Shown here one piece after another: positions 1 to 7,062 of a DNA stretch of 48,534 nucleotides. Source of the DNA: Clostridia bacterium (lineage in GTDB: Bacteria > Bacillota > Clostridia > Oscillospirales > Acutalibacteraceae); NCBI GenBank assembly GCA_900770255.1, contig CAAGJN010000017.1, positions 1-48,534 of the forward strand, read 5' to 3'. The translations under genes were made by a program, and so were the position numbers. Positions within the stretch are counted from its first letter, which is position 1. The number at the start of each line of letters is the position of its first letter. The notes beneath the pieces are model-generated. The model did no database searches, was not told the DNA's origin, and worked only from the letters and a program-made list of their open reading frames with translations.

Positions 1-43
1 ACTGCCCGGTGCATTGTTTTTTATATAGCTTTTTTGTTCTTCT

Positions 44-1663
44 TTACGGCTGAACGGTTATCGGCTTGTCTTCGCTCTCGTGCTCGATTGAAACGAAGTT
101 GTTTCGCGGCGCATATGCCCAGCGCATTTCAAAAGCCTCTACTCCGTCGAGCGGTATGTAGAGTTGATCTCTCTTGCCTCTGTAGACCTTAGCGGGCAGC
201 CGGAGGTTGCCGCGATCGGTCTTTGCCGTGTCGCTGCCGAGCGAAAACTCTGCATTGTGACCGTATACGCTCATATACACCTTGCCGGGAGTCTTTTTGA
301 CTTCGCCGCCGATGAAGCCGATGAGAACCGAGAGAGGAGCAAACCATATTCCGTCCCTGAGCTCGCAGGGCGTTGAGCTTTGACAGAGCCCGAGATCCAT
401 GCCCTTGTACTTCATTCTCGTGGTGTTGTATATGGGCGCGAGCGCGGGGGGATCGATGGTGTCGGTCTCTTTGTTTATTATGCAGCGATCGGCGATGCGC
501 CCGTCGTCAAGGTGTGCCGTGAGTGTTATTTTTGGCCCGTCCACCTCAACAACGACGATCATTGACACCATCTCCTCCTGTGAATAGAAGGCGCTGTGCC
601 AAACCTTGGGAACAGCTCTTGTTCCGGGAGGATTGTGACCCGTATTGCCGAGCATGTAGTGAATAGTGCCCTGCGACGGCCGGTCAAATATCTCCTCGTT
701 TCTGACGGGAAAGCTTCTTGAAAAATTGTGCTCGTGGCCGGAGAAAAGAATGTCAAGCTTCTCCATGCCCTCGCGCATCATCGGGTATGCGTCATAATTC
801 TGGCAGTCTGATCCGGAATAGCAGATCGGGAAATGATATGATCCGAGCTTCCATTGCTTATCGCAGTTGTCGAGATCTTCGATGAGCCATTCGTTGACTT
901 CTTCGGGGCCGTTTACTCCGATAACGGCGAAGTGAACATTGCCGTAGTCGAACGTGTAGTTTTCGGTTTTCCAATTCTCCGGGCCGTTGGAAGGATAGGA
1001 GCCTTTAAACTGCTTGCCGAAAAACTCAGCGGGCTCTGAATAATAGCGTCCGATCGCGTTTTTGTAGTCCTTGAAGCCGCGGTTATCGTGATTGCCGAGC
1101 GTCATCATGAACGGAATATGTTCAGAAATGCCGACAAGTCCGCTGAAAGCCCCGTTCCACTGAACCTCATGCTGCCCGCAGTCGGTGTTGTCTCCGCCGG
1201 TCAGAATAAAGCGCGTGTCAGGATTTTTCTCAAGCATCTCCTTGACAAAGCTGTTGAATTTTGAATAGTCGGGGCAGTCGAAGGGATAGCCCTTCTGCTG
1301 ATCCGATACGCATATGAACTTGAACTTTGTCAAGTTTTCCGGGGCGGTAGAAAAGTAATATTCCTCGCTTCTGTGGCTGTCGTTGCCGCAGGTGTAAAAG
1401 TATTTCGTATCGGGCTTGAGCCCTGTCATGTCGGCCCAGAAAATATTGCTTATGTCGATATCGCTCTCGAAAACGTCAGTCACGGCATCCGCGCGCTTTA
1501 TATCATTGCTTCCGTCCTCATAAAAAAGAACATAGCCGTTTTTGATATCTGTGCAGGTTCTCCAGGTGACTGTCATCGAGGTAGCCGCGTCGCCCTTTAT
1601 GCTGAGCATTATGTGGTCTGGCTGTTCGGTCGAACCTCTTACCGGTTTAGTACGTTGACTCAT
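44..1663 (-). CDS. Purple-acid-phosphatase-like metallophosphoesterase, apparently cytoplasmic
   Basis: Predicted calcineurin-like phosphoesterase of 539 residues. The N-terminal ~100 residues resemble the fibronectin-type domain of purple acid phosphatases (T-V-T-W-R, then L-K-P-D-T-K-Y-F-Y). The metal-binding core follows: F-I-C-V-S-D, G-G-D-N-T-D, G-N-H-D-N and G-H-E-H-N-F. The last ~110 residues look like a copper-amine-oxidase N-terminal-type domain, a module common in exported clostridial proteins. No signal peptide or membrane segment is visible at the N terminus (MSQRTKPVRGSTEQPDH), which is odd for this family. The start is fixed by AAAGGAG seven bases upstream. The physiological substrate cannot be told; phosphomonoesters or diesters are both possible. 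Confidence 0.85.
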   Translation of the reverse strand: MSQRTKPVRGSTEQPDHIMLSIKGDAATSMTVTWRTCTDIKNGYVLFYEDGSNDIKRADAVTDVFESDIDISNIFWADMTGLKPDTKYFYTCGNDSHRSEEYYFSTAPENLTKFKFICVSDQQKGYPFDCPDYSKFNSFVKEMLEKNPDTRFILTGGDNTDCGQHEVQWNGAFSGLVGISEHIPFMMTLGNHDNRGFKDYKNAIGRYYSEPAEFFGKQFKGSYPSNGPENWKTENYTFDYGNVHFAVIGVNGPEEVNEWLIEDLDNCDKQWKLGSYHFPICYSGSDCQNYDAYPMMREGMEKLDILFSGHEHNFSRSFPVRNEEIFDRPSQGTIHYMLGNTGHNPPGTRAVPKVWHSAFYSQEEMVSMIVVVEVDGPKITLTAHLDDGRIADRCIINKETDTIDPPALAPIYNTTRMKYKGMDLGLCQSSTPCELRDGIWFAPLSVLIGFIGGEVKKTPGKVYMSVYGHNAEFSLGSDTAKTDRGNLRLPAKVYRGKRDQLYIPLDGVEAFEMRWAYAPRNNFVSIEHESEDKPITVQP

Positions 1664-1691
1664 TTTGATCTCCTTTAAATATAAATAATAT

Positions 1692-1722
1692 GACGCTGTA
1701 GTTTTTCATACAGCGTCTTTTT
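1692..1722 (+). terminator. Hairpin with T-run between rodA and the phosphoesterase gene
   Basis: A perfect 9-bp inverted repeat (GACGCTGTA at 1692-1700, TACAGCGTC at 1709-1717) with an 8-base loop. The T5 run (1718-1722) lies on the plus-strand side, while both flanking genes read on the minus strand, where only a mixed A/T stretch follows. It may still end the rodA transcript, or block antisense reading into rodA. Confidence 0.6.
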
Positions 1723-1723
1723 G

Positions 1724-2908
1724 TCAATTAAACGGTGTGCTTATGCGGCTGTATCTGAAATTGTTGATCTCTCCGCGTTGGCTGCATCGGTAGACGCTCA
1801 GAACAAGCCCAATCGCAATGTATATACAGAGGTTGGACGAGCCGCCGGAGCTGAAGAAGGGCAGGGTGATGCCAATGCAGGGCAGGAGCTTCAGGCACAT
1901 TCCGATGTTGATTATCGCCTGAGAGCCGATCATGGTAGCCGTACCGTAGCAGAGGAGCGAGCCCATGTTTGTGTTGGCCTTACGCCCGACAAAGATAATT
2001 TTGATGATGACCAGAGCTATTAGCGCGAGCGCCGCGAAGGCGCCGACAAAGCCAAACTCCTCACCGATAACTGAGAAAACCATGTCGCTGTCGTTGACGG
2101 GTACGGAGTGCGACTGCGTATACGCGCCCTTGAGAAAACCACGTCCGAACAACCTGCCGCTGCCGATGGCGTTGACGCTCTGCTGCTGCTGGAAGATATA
2201 TTTTTTGTAGAGCGTCTCATCAAGCTTTTGGGGTGCATATATTGCAAGAATACGTCCTTTTTGAAAATCGCTGAAAAAGCCGAACCAAAGTATGGGAACA
2301 GCCGCGACTATCAGCGCCGCCGCAGCCGCAAAATACCTTGCGGCAAGTCCGGAGGCAAACATCATTCCGATGAATATCGAGACAAATACAAGCGCCGAGC
2401 CGAGGTCGCCGGTCAGAATAACAATCAGCGCCGGAACTGCGCCGTGAAGGCAGAGCAAAAGAGCGTTTTTAAGCTTGTTTATATCCTCGCCGACATAGTC
2501 GAGGTGCACGGAAAATGTAATTATAAACGCTATTTTAAACAGCTCTGACGGCTGAAAATTGATAAACTTTAAGTCAAACCAGGTTTTGGCGTCCGGACGG
2601 TCCGGAGGCGCGCTTCCGAAGGGGAAGAGCAAAAGCATCATGATCAGACATACGCCGCCGATTATCATCCAGAAACGTAGCACAAGCTCATAGTCGATGA
2701 ACGATATCACGATGCACAAGACAACGCCGACAAGTATGGCAAACAGCATGACGAGAGCAGTTCTGCTGATAATTTCGCCGTCCTCGAGCTTGCTATATGT
2801 CGCGCTGTAAACCATGAGCACGCCGAAAAACGAAGCGATCAGGCACAGCAGCAACAGCAGCTTGTCAGTAGTCTTTAATCCTCTTTTTATTGATTGGAGT
2901 ATGTTCAT
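1724..2908 (-). CDS. rodA: RodA/FtsW-family SEDS peptidoglycan glycosyltransferase
   Basis: Polytopic membrane protein of 394 residues belonging to the SEDS family, which polymerises lipid II into glycan strands together with a class B penicillin-binding protein. About ten hydrophobic segments are visible. The family signatures are F-Q-P-S-E-L-F-K, then the large extracellular loop with G-S-G-R-L-F-G-R-G-F-L-K-G and D-S-D-M-V-F-S-V-I-G-E-E (this Asp corresponds to the catalytic Asp of RodA), and P-F-F-S-S-G-G-S-S-N near the C terminus. The pattern resembles RodA (elongation) more than FtsW, but no partner PBP lies in the window, so the exact role is inferred. The ATG is preceded by AAGGAG. 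Confidence 0.88.
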   Translation of the reverse strand: MNILQSIKRGLKTTDKLLLLLCLIASFFGVLMVYSATYSKLEDGEIISRTALVMLFAILVGVVLCIVISFIDYELVLRFWMIIGGVCLIMMLLLFPFGSAPPDRPDAKTWFDLKFINFQPSELFKIAFIITFSVHLDYVGEDINKLKNALLLCLHGAVPALIVILTGDLGSALVFVSIFIGMMFASGLAARYFAAAAALIVAAVPILWFGFFSDFQKGRILAIYAPQKLDETLYKKYIFQQQQSVNAIGSGRLFGRGFLKGAYTQSHSVPVNDSDMVFSVIGEEFGFVGAFAALALIALVIIKIIFVGRKANTNMGSLLCYGTATMIGSQAIINIGMCLKLLPCIGITLPFFSSGGSSNLCIYIAIGLVLSVYRCSQRGEINNFRYSRISTPFN

Positions 2909-2936
2909 CCTTTGCTCCTTGAAAAATTATACTGAT

Positions 2937-2965
2937 ATTATAAAGCGAAATTTGATCAAATTCAA
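2937..2965 (-). promoter_or_regulatory. Predicted sigma-A promoter of rodA with a palindrome in its spacer
   Basis: Read on the minus strand: TTGAAT (2965-2960), 17-base spacer, TATAAT (2942-2937). A perfect 14-base palindrome, AATTTGATCAAATT (2949-2962), covers the upstream part of the spacer and three bases of the -35 box, where a repressor could act. Confidence 0.6.
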
Positions 2966-2994
2966 GTAAAATACTTTTATATCTTTAAATTATG

Positions 2995-3003
2995 TGATAT
3001 AAT
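2995..3003 (+). promoter_or_regulatory. Extended -10 promoter for tsaE-tsaB
   Basis: TGATATAAT forms an extended -10 element (TG at 2995-2996, TATAAT at 2998-3003). There is no clear -35 box. It lies 36 bases before the tsaE start and is divergent from the rodA promoter. Confidence 0.55.
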
Positions 3004-3038
3004 TATCTGAATTTAAAGCAAGGCAGCGATATTCACAG

Positions 3039-3485
3039 ATGAAAACGATTTTTCATTCCTTTTCTCCGAAACAAACCGAGGATTTTGGCTTTGAGCTCGG
3101 CGGCGAGCTCAAGGCAGGGGATGTCGTTGCCCTATTCGGTGATCTCGGCGCAGGCAAAACCGCATTTACACGCGGGCTTGCCAGGGGAATGGGCTTTGAT
3201 GGAGAGGTCAGCAGCCCCACTTTCGCGCTTGTGCACGAGTATCCGGGCCCGATTCCGCTGTATCATTTCGATATGTACAGGATAAGCACCTGGGACGATC
3301 TCTATTCAACGGGGTTTTTTGACTATCTTGAGTCCGGCGGGGTTCTCGTAATCGAGTGGAGTGAAAATATAGAGAGCTGTCTGCCGGAAAATTCAATCAG
3401 AGTTTATATAACTAAGAATGATAACGAGAATGAACGCATAATTACTTTAGAACGGGGGGCTGACAGTGAAGATACTTGCAGTTGA
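3039..3485 (+). CDS. tsaE: tRNA t6A37 biosynthesis ATPase TsaE
   Basis: P-loop ATPase of 148 residues, the normal length for TsaE, which supports the TsaB-TsaD complex that puts threonylcarbamoyl on A37 of ANN-decoding tRNAs. Walker A is G-D-L-G-A-G-K-T near residue 34; S-S-P-T-F-A-L-V-H-E-Y, H-F-D-M-Y-R and V-I-E-W-S-E are the other family signatures. The gene overlaps tsaB by 20 bases, so the two are probably translationally coupled. The partner tsaD (and rimI, often next to tsaB) is not in the window. Confidence 0.93.
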   Translation: MKTIFHSFSPKQTEDFGFELGGELKAGDVVALFGDLGAGKTAFTRGLARGMGFDGEVSSPTFALVHEYPGPIPLYHFDMYRISTWDDLYSTGFFDYLESGGVLVIEWSENIESCLPENSIRVYITKNDNENERIITLERGADSEDTCS

Positions 3486-4176
3486 TTCGTCAGCCAAAAC
3501 GGCGAGTGCGGCTGTTGTTGACGGCGACGCCGTGCTTATAAGCGAAGCGTTTGTCAATGCCGGTCTGACGCACAGCGAGACGCTGCTTCCTATGATTGAT
3601 TCTGTGCTGAAGCTCGCACGCTTTACAATGGCCGATATCGACGCCTGCGTTATAACCGACGGCCCGGGTTCGTTCACCGGCATCAGAATAGGTATAGCGG
3701 CCGTGAAAGGGCTTGCATTTCCGCACGGCATCAAATGCTGCGGCGTGTCTACGCTCAAGGCTATGGCGTATAATCTGAGAGCAGACGAGTGCATAGCCTG
3801 CTGCGCTATGGATGCGCGCTGCTCGCAGGTTTATTCGGCTCTTTTCCGTTGCAGCGGCGGGAAGGTTGAGCGATTGACAGAAGATGATGCAATTCCTGCG
3901 TCAAAACTTCCCGAAATACTTGAAAAATATGCAGATAAGCGTATAATTTGTGTTGGGGATGGAGCGCATATTGCATATGACGCGATAAAGGCCAGCTTCT
4001 CGAGAGCGGAGCTCGCGCAGGACTCAAAGCGCTATCAGCGCGCTTACGGAGCTGCGTGCGCGGCGCTGTATGACAACATGGAGTTTCTGCCTCCGGAAAA
4101 GCTCTTGCCTGTATATCTGAGACCGTCGCAGGCCGAGCGTGAACTCAAGGCAAAGAAAACGGCTCAATCAAAATGA
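3466..4176 (+). CDS. tsaB: tRNA t6A37 biosynthesis protein TsaB
   Basis: Inactive ASKHA-fold paralogue of TsaD, 236 residues, scaffold of the t6A complex. The start is a GTG at 3466 with the purine-rich AACGGGGGG just upstream inside tsaE. Family features are A-V-D-S-S-A near the N terminus, H-S-E-T-L-L-P-M-I around residue 40 and D-G-P-G-S-F-T-G-I-R-I-G around residue 65. The order tsaE-tsaB is typical of Firmicutes. rpiB follows after 20 bases and is probably in the same transcript. Confidence 0.93.
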   Translation: MKILAVDSSAKTASAAVVDGDAVLISEAFVNAGLTHSETLLPMIDSVLKLARFTMADIDACVITDGPGSFTGIRIGIAAVKGLAFPHGIKCCGVSTLKAMAYNLRADECIACCAMDARCSQVYSALFRCSGGKVERLTEDDAIPASKLPEILEKYADKRIICVGDGAHIAYDAIKASFSRAELAQDSKRYQRAYGAACAALYDNMEFLPPEKLLPVYLRPSQAERELKAKKTAQSK

Positions 4177-4196
4177 GATAAAAGGAGAACAGATTT

Positions 4197-4649
4197 ATGA
4201 TTGCACTTGCTGCCGATCATGCGGGATATCCGCTTAAAGAGGAGATCAAAAAACATCTTTTGGACAGAGGCTTTGAAGTCAGGGACTTCGGAACCGACAG
4301 CGACAAATCTGTTGACTATGCAGTATTTGCGAAGATCGCAGGCGAGGCCGTGGCCTCCGGCGAGTGCAGGCTCGGCATCTTCTGCTGCGGCACCGGCGTC
4401 GGAATTTCAATGGCCGCAAATAAGGTCAAAGGAATAAGAGCCGCCAACTGCGCGGACACATTCTCGGCGCGCATGACGAGGCTCCACAATGACGCAAATG
4501 TTCTTTGCCTCGGAAGCAGAGTCATCGGCGCAGGCCTTGCGATCGATATGGTAGATCTGTTTGTTGACACACCGTTCAGCGGTGAGGAGAGGCACCAGAG
4601 AAGGATCGATCAGGTAATGGCAATTGAAAACGAAAAATTTTCAAAATAA
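4197..4649 (+). CDS. rpiB: Ribose-5-phosphate isomerase B
   Basis: Sugar-phosphate isomerase of the RpiB/LacAB family, 150 residues, interconverting ribose 5-phosphate and ribulose 5-phosphate. It shows A-A-D-H-A-G-Y-P-L-K-E near the start and F-C-C-G-T-G-V-G-I-S-M-A-A-N-K around residue 63, which carries the catalytic Cys. The start is preceded by AAAAGGAG. Together with the split transketolase downstream in the window it would serve the non-oxidative pentose phosphate route. Some family members act on other aldose phosphates (allose or galactose 6-phosphate), but single genes beside upp are usually RpiB. Confidence 0.92.
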   Translation: MIALAADHAGYPLKEEIKKHLLDRGFEVRDFGTDSDKSVDYAVFAKIAGEAVASGECRLGIFCCGTGVGISMAANKVKGIRAANCADTFSARMTRLHNDANVLCLGSRVIGAGLAIDMVDLFVDTPFSGEERHQRRIDQVMAIENEKFSK

Positions 4650-4695
4650 GGCTGTCAGAAATTAATTAATATATTTGTTTTGGAGGAATTCAAAA

Positions 4696-5325
4696 ATGGG
4701 AAACGTAACCATAACCAACCATCCGCTTATTCAACACAAACTGACTATCCTGAGAGATAAGCGCACAGCATCTAAAGAGTTTCGCACTCTCGTCGGAGAG
4801 ATTGCAATGCTCATGTGCTATGAGGCGACCAGAGATCTGCCTCTTAAGGATGTTCAGATAGAGACACCCGTAGCTCCCGCAACTACCAAGACTCTCGCGG
4901 GTAAGAAGCTTGCTTTTGTTCCGATACTCAGAGCGGGTCTCGGCATGGTTGACGGCGTTCTCACTCTCGTTCCTTCTGCAAGAGTCGGCCACATCGGCCT
5001 CTATCGCGATCCCAGCACTCTCCAGCCCGTTGAGTATTACTGCAAGCTGCCGAGCGACATCGGCGAGCGCGAGGTAATAGTTCTCGATCCCATGCTGGCG
5101 ACCGGCGGTTCGGCTATCGACGCTATCACACAGATCAAGAAGAGAAATCCCAAATCGATCAAATTTATGTGCATCATCGCGGCTCCTGAGGGCCTCAAGG
5201 CGCTTTCTGAGGCGCATCCCGACATTGACATTTTTGTTGCGGCTCTTGATGAGAAGCTCAACGATCATGGCTACATTGTTCCCGGCCTCGGCGATGCAGG
5301 CGACAGAATCTTCGGCACGAAATAA
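4696..5325 (+). CDS. upp: Uracil phosphoribosyltransferase
   Basis: Pyrimidine salvage enzyme making UMP from uracil and PRPP, 209 residues, the standard length. An in-frame TTG 21 bases upstream exists, but the TGGAGG Shine-Dalgarno (4681-4686) lies between the two, so ATG 4696 is the start. The PRPP-binding loop reads V-I-V-L-D-P-M-L-A-T-G-G-S-A, and P-I-L-R-A-G-L-G-M and the uracil-site Y-I-V-P-G-L-G-D-A-G-D near the C terminus are both present. It follows rpiB with a 46-base gap. Confidence 0.95.
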   Translation: MGNVTITNHPLIQHKLTILRDKRTASKEFRTLVGEIAMLMCYEATRDLPLKDVQIETPVAPATTKTLAGKKLAFVPILRAGLGMVDGVLTLVPSARVGHIGLYRDPSTLQPVEYYCKLPSDIGEREVIVLDPMLATGGSAIDAITQIKKRNPKSIKFMCIIAAPEGLKALSEAHPDIDIFVAALDEKLNDHGYIVPGLGDAGDRIFGTK

Positions 5326-5331
5326 TTGTAC

Positions 5332-5360
5332 TTGAAAAACAGAATGTCATGTGATATAAT
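5332..5360 (+). promoter_or_regulatory. Strong predicted promoter of the SCIFF peptide gene
   Basis: TTGAAA (5332-5337), 17-base spacer, TATAAT (5355-5360), with an additional extended -10 (TGTGA directly before TATAAT). It starts seven bases after the upp stop codon, so scfA has its own promoter. The 12-mer ATGTGATATAAT is identical to the one in front of tsaE. Confidence 0.75.
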
Positions 5361-5390
5361 CTGTTCAGTAATTTTTGGAGGTGTTATACA

Positions 5391-5528
5391 ATGAAACACA
5401 TCAAGACCATTAACTCTTCAAATCTCAAGGAGAGCGTTGCCAAGGGCGGCTGCGGTGAGTGCCAGGCTTCCTGTCAGTCCGCTTGCAAGACTTCCTGCAC
5501 CGTTGCTAATCAGAAGTGTGAGAAGTAA
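5391..5528 (+). CDS. scfA: SCIFF ribosomal peptide precursor (six cysteines in forty-five residues)
   Basis: Small gene encoding exactly 45 residues with six cysteines, at positions 21, 24, 28, 32, 36 and 43; this spacing and length define the SCIFF family, a near-universal ranthipeptide of Clostridia. The N-terminal half (M-K-H-I-K-T-I-N-S-S-N-L-K) is the leader read by the maturase. Cys32 and Thr37, the pair I recall being joined by a thioether in the characterised Clostridium thermocellum homologue CteA, are both present. The ATG follows TTTTGGAGG by eight bases. The maturase gene is 86 bases downstream, beyond a terminator hairpin. The product's function is not established; a signalling or quorum-sensing role has been proposed. 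Confidence 0.95.
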   Translation: MKHIKTINSSNLKESVAKGGCGECQASCQSACKTSCTVANQKCEK

Positions 5529-5545
5529 GTTCATTTGAACGTACA

Positions 5546-5582
5546 TTAGGGGCAGGCATTGCGCCTGTCCCTAAAATTTTTT
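5546..5582 (+). terminator. Terminator/attenuator between scfA and its maturase gene
   Basis: A 12-bp stem (TTAGGGGCAGGC at 5546-5557, GCCTGTCCCTAA at 5563-5574, one G-U pair) with a 5-base loop, then two A and six T residues. It would stop most transcripts after the precursor and let a minority run into the maturase gene, giving excess substrate over enzyme. Confidence 0.8.
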
Positions 5583-5614
5583 GAAGGGGCGAAAGCGGGG
5601 AGACCCGATCAGTT

Positions 5615-6979
5615 ATGATACATAAATATTTTCTCAATGGTTACTATATAGTGATCGACGTCAACAGCGGCGCTGTTCATGTTGTGGACGAGCTTGCCTA
5701 CAGACTGCTCGATTTTTTTTCATCAAAGCTTGCGGGCGAGTGCCCCGCCGAGGTCGTTGAAGCTCTCGTTGAAGAGGGCTTTAGCAGACAGGATATATTA
5801 GACACTTACGATGAGCTCAGGGGGCTCTGCGATGAGGATTCGCTTTTTTCGCAGGATACTTACAGGCCATTTGCCGATATGCTCTCCGAGGCTCCGATAA
5901 AGTCTATGTGCCTTAATATTTCGCACGACTGTAATCTCAGATGCGAATATTGCTTTGCCGCGCAGGGAGATTTCGGCCACGGCAGAAAACTTATGCCGTT
6001 CGAGGTCGGCAAAGCTGCAATAGATTTTCTTATTAAACATTCGGCAAACAGACACAATCTCGAGCTCGATTTCTTCGGCGGCGAGCCGCTGATGAATCTC
6101 AGCGTTGTTAAGCAAGTAGTAGAATATGCAAGATCGATTGAGAAGCAGCACAATAAAAATTTCCGCTTTACTATAACTACCAACGGTATTCTGCTCGACG
6201 ACGACAGTATTGACTTTATCAACCGCGAGATGTCAAACGTAGTTCTTTCGCTCGACGGCCGCAAAGAGGTCAATGACCGTCTGCGTCCCACGGTGAACAA
6301 AAAGGGCAGCTATGATATAATTGTTCCGAAGTATCAGAAGCTTGTGCAGGCAAGAGGCGATAAGGAATACTACGTCCGCGGCACGTTCACGAAGTATAAC
6401 CTTGATTTTACAGACGACGTTATGCACCTGAATGAGCTCGGATTCGATCAGATCTCCGTCGAGCCTGTTGTGACCGATCCCGAACTGCCCTATGCTCTGA
6501 CAGAAGCTGATCTTCCGGCTATAGCAGAGGAGTATGAGAAGCTATCAAGGCTCCTTATCGAGAGAAGGAAAAACGGTACGGGCTTTAATTTCTTCCATTT
6601 TATGATTGACCTTGACCAGGGCCCCTGCGCTATAAAAAGGCTGCGCGGATGCAGCTGCGGCAATGAGTATGTCGCCGTCACGCCTGATGGGGATATCTAT
6701 CCCTGCCATCAGTTTGTCGGCATGGACGAGTGGAAGATGGGCAATGTACTCGATGATTCGATCAATTATGAGATGAAACGGATGTTTTCCAAGGCGAATA
6801 TTTATTCCAAGGAGAAGTGCGCCGACTGCTGGGCGAAGTTCTATTGCAGCGGCGGCTGCAACGCGAATAATATGCAGTATAACAATACGATTTTTGAGCC
6901 GCACACGCTCTCATGTGCGCTCGAGCAGAAGCGCCTTGAATGTGCGATAATGATAAAGGCCGCGCTTGCGGATGAATAA
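5615..6979 (+). CDS. scfB: SCIFF radical SAM/SPASM peptide maturase (thioether-forming)
   Basis: Radical SAM enzyme of 454 residues that forms the Cys-to-Thr thioether in the SCIFF peptide. The first ~90 residues look like a peptide-recognition (RRE-like) domain. The SAM cluster motif is C-N-L-R-C-E-Y-C (Cys106, 110, 113), followed by D-F-F-G-G-E-P-L and T-I-T-T-N-G. The C-terminal SPASM region has the further cysteines for two auxiliary Fe-S clusters: G-P-C-A-I, R-G-C-S-C-G-N-E-Y, Y-P-C-H-Q, then C-A-D-C-W-A-K-F-Y-C-S-G-G-C and L-S-C. GGGGAG lies about a dozen bases before the ATG. No transporter or peptidase gene is adjacent. Confidence 0.94.
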   Translation: MIHKYFLNGYYIVIDVNSGAVHVVDELAYRLLDFFSSKLAGECPAEVVEALVEEGFSRQDILDTYDELRGLCDEDSLFSQDTYRPFADMLSEAPIKSMCLNISHDCNLRCEYCFAAQGDFGHGRKLMPFEVGKAAIDFLIKHSANRHNLELDFFGGEPLMNLSVVKQVVEYARSIEKQHNKNFRFTITTNGILLDDDSIDFINREMSNVVLSLDGRKEVNDRLRPTVNKKGSYDIIVPKYQKLVQARGDKEYYVRGTFTKYNLDFTDDVMHLNELGFDQISVEPVVTDPELPYALTEADLPAIAEEYEKLSRLLIERRKNGTGFNFFHFMIDLDQGPCAIKRLRGCSCGNEYVAVTPDGDIYPCHQFVGMDEWKMGNVLDDSINYEMKRMFSKANIYSKEKCADCWAKFYCSGGCNANNMQYNNTIFEPHTLSCALEQKRLECAIMIKAALADE

Positions 6980-6980
6980 A

Positions 6981-7013
6981 AAGCAGCAGCTCCGATTTAC
7001 GGTGCTGCTGCTT
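6981..7013. terminator. Convergent terminator hairpin, CAGCAG stem
   Basis: AAGCAGCAGC (6981-6990) pairs with GCTGCTGCTT (7004-7013), with two further C-G pairs inside. On the minus strand the stem is followed by TTTTTATT, a good rho-independent terminator for the foldase gene; on the plus strand it can end the maturase transcript. Confidence 0.7.
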
Positions 7014-7019
7014 ATAAAC

Positions 7020-7046
7020 AATCCCCTCGGAGCTACCGGGGGGATT
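7020..7046. terminator. Second hairpin in the convergent gap
   Basis: An 11-bp stem (AATCCCCTCGG at 7020-7030, CCGGGGGGATT at 7036-7046, one G-U pair) with loop AGCTA. It has no long T-run on either side and probably assists the adjacent terminator between the convergent genes. Confidence 0.5.
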
Positions 7047-7062
7047 TACGCTTTTACGGCTG

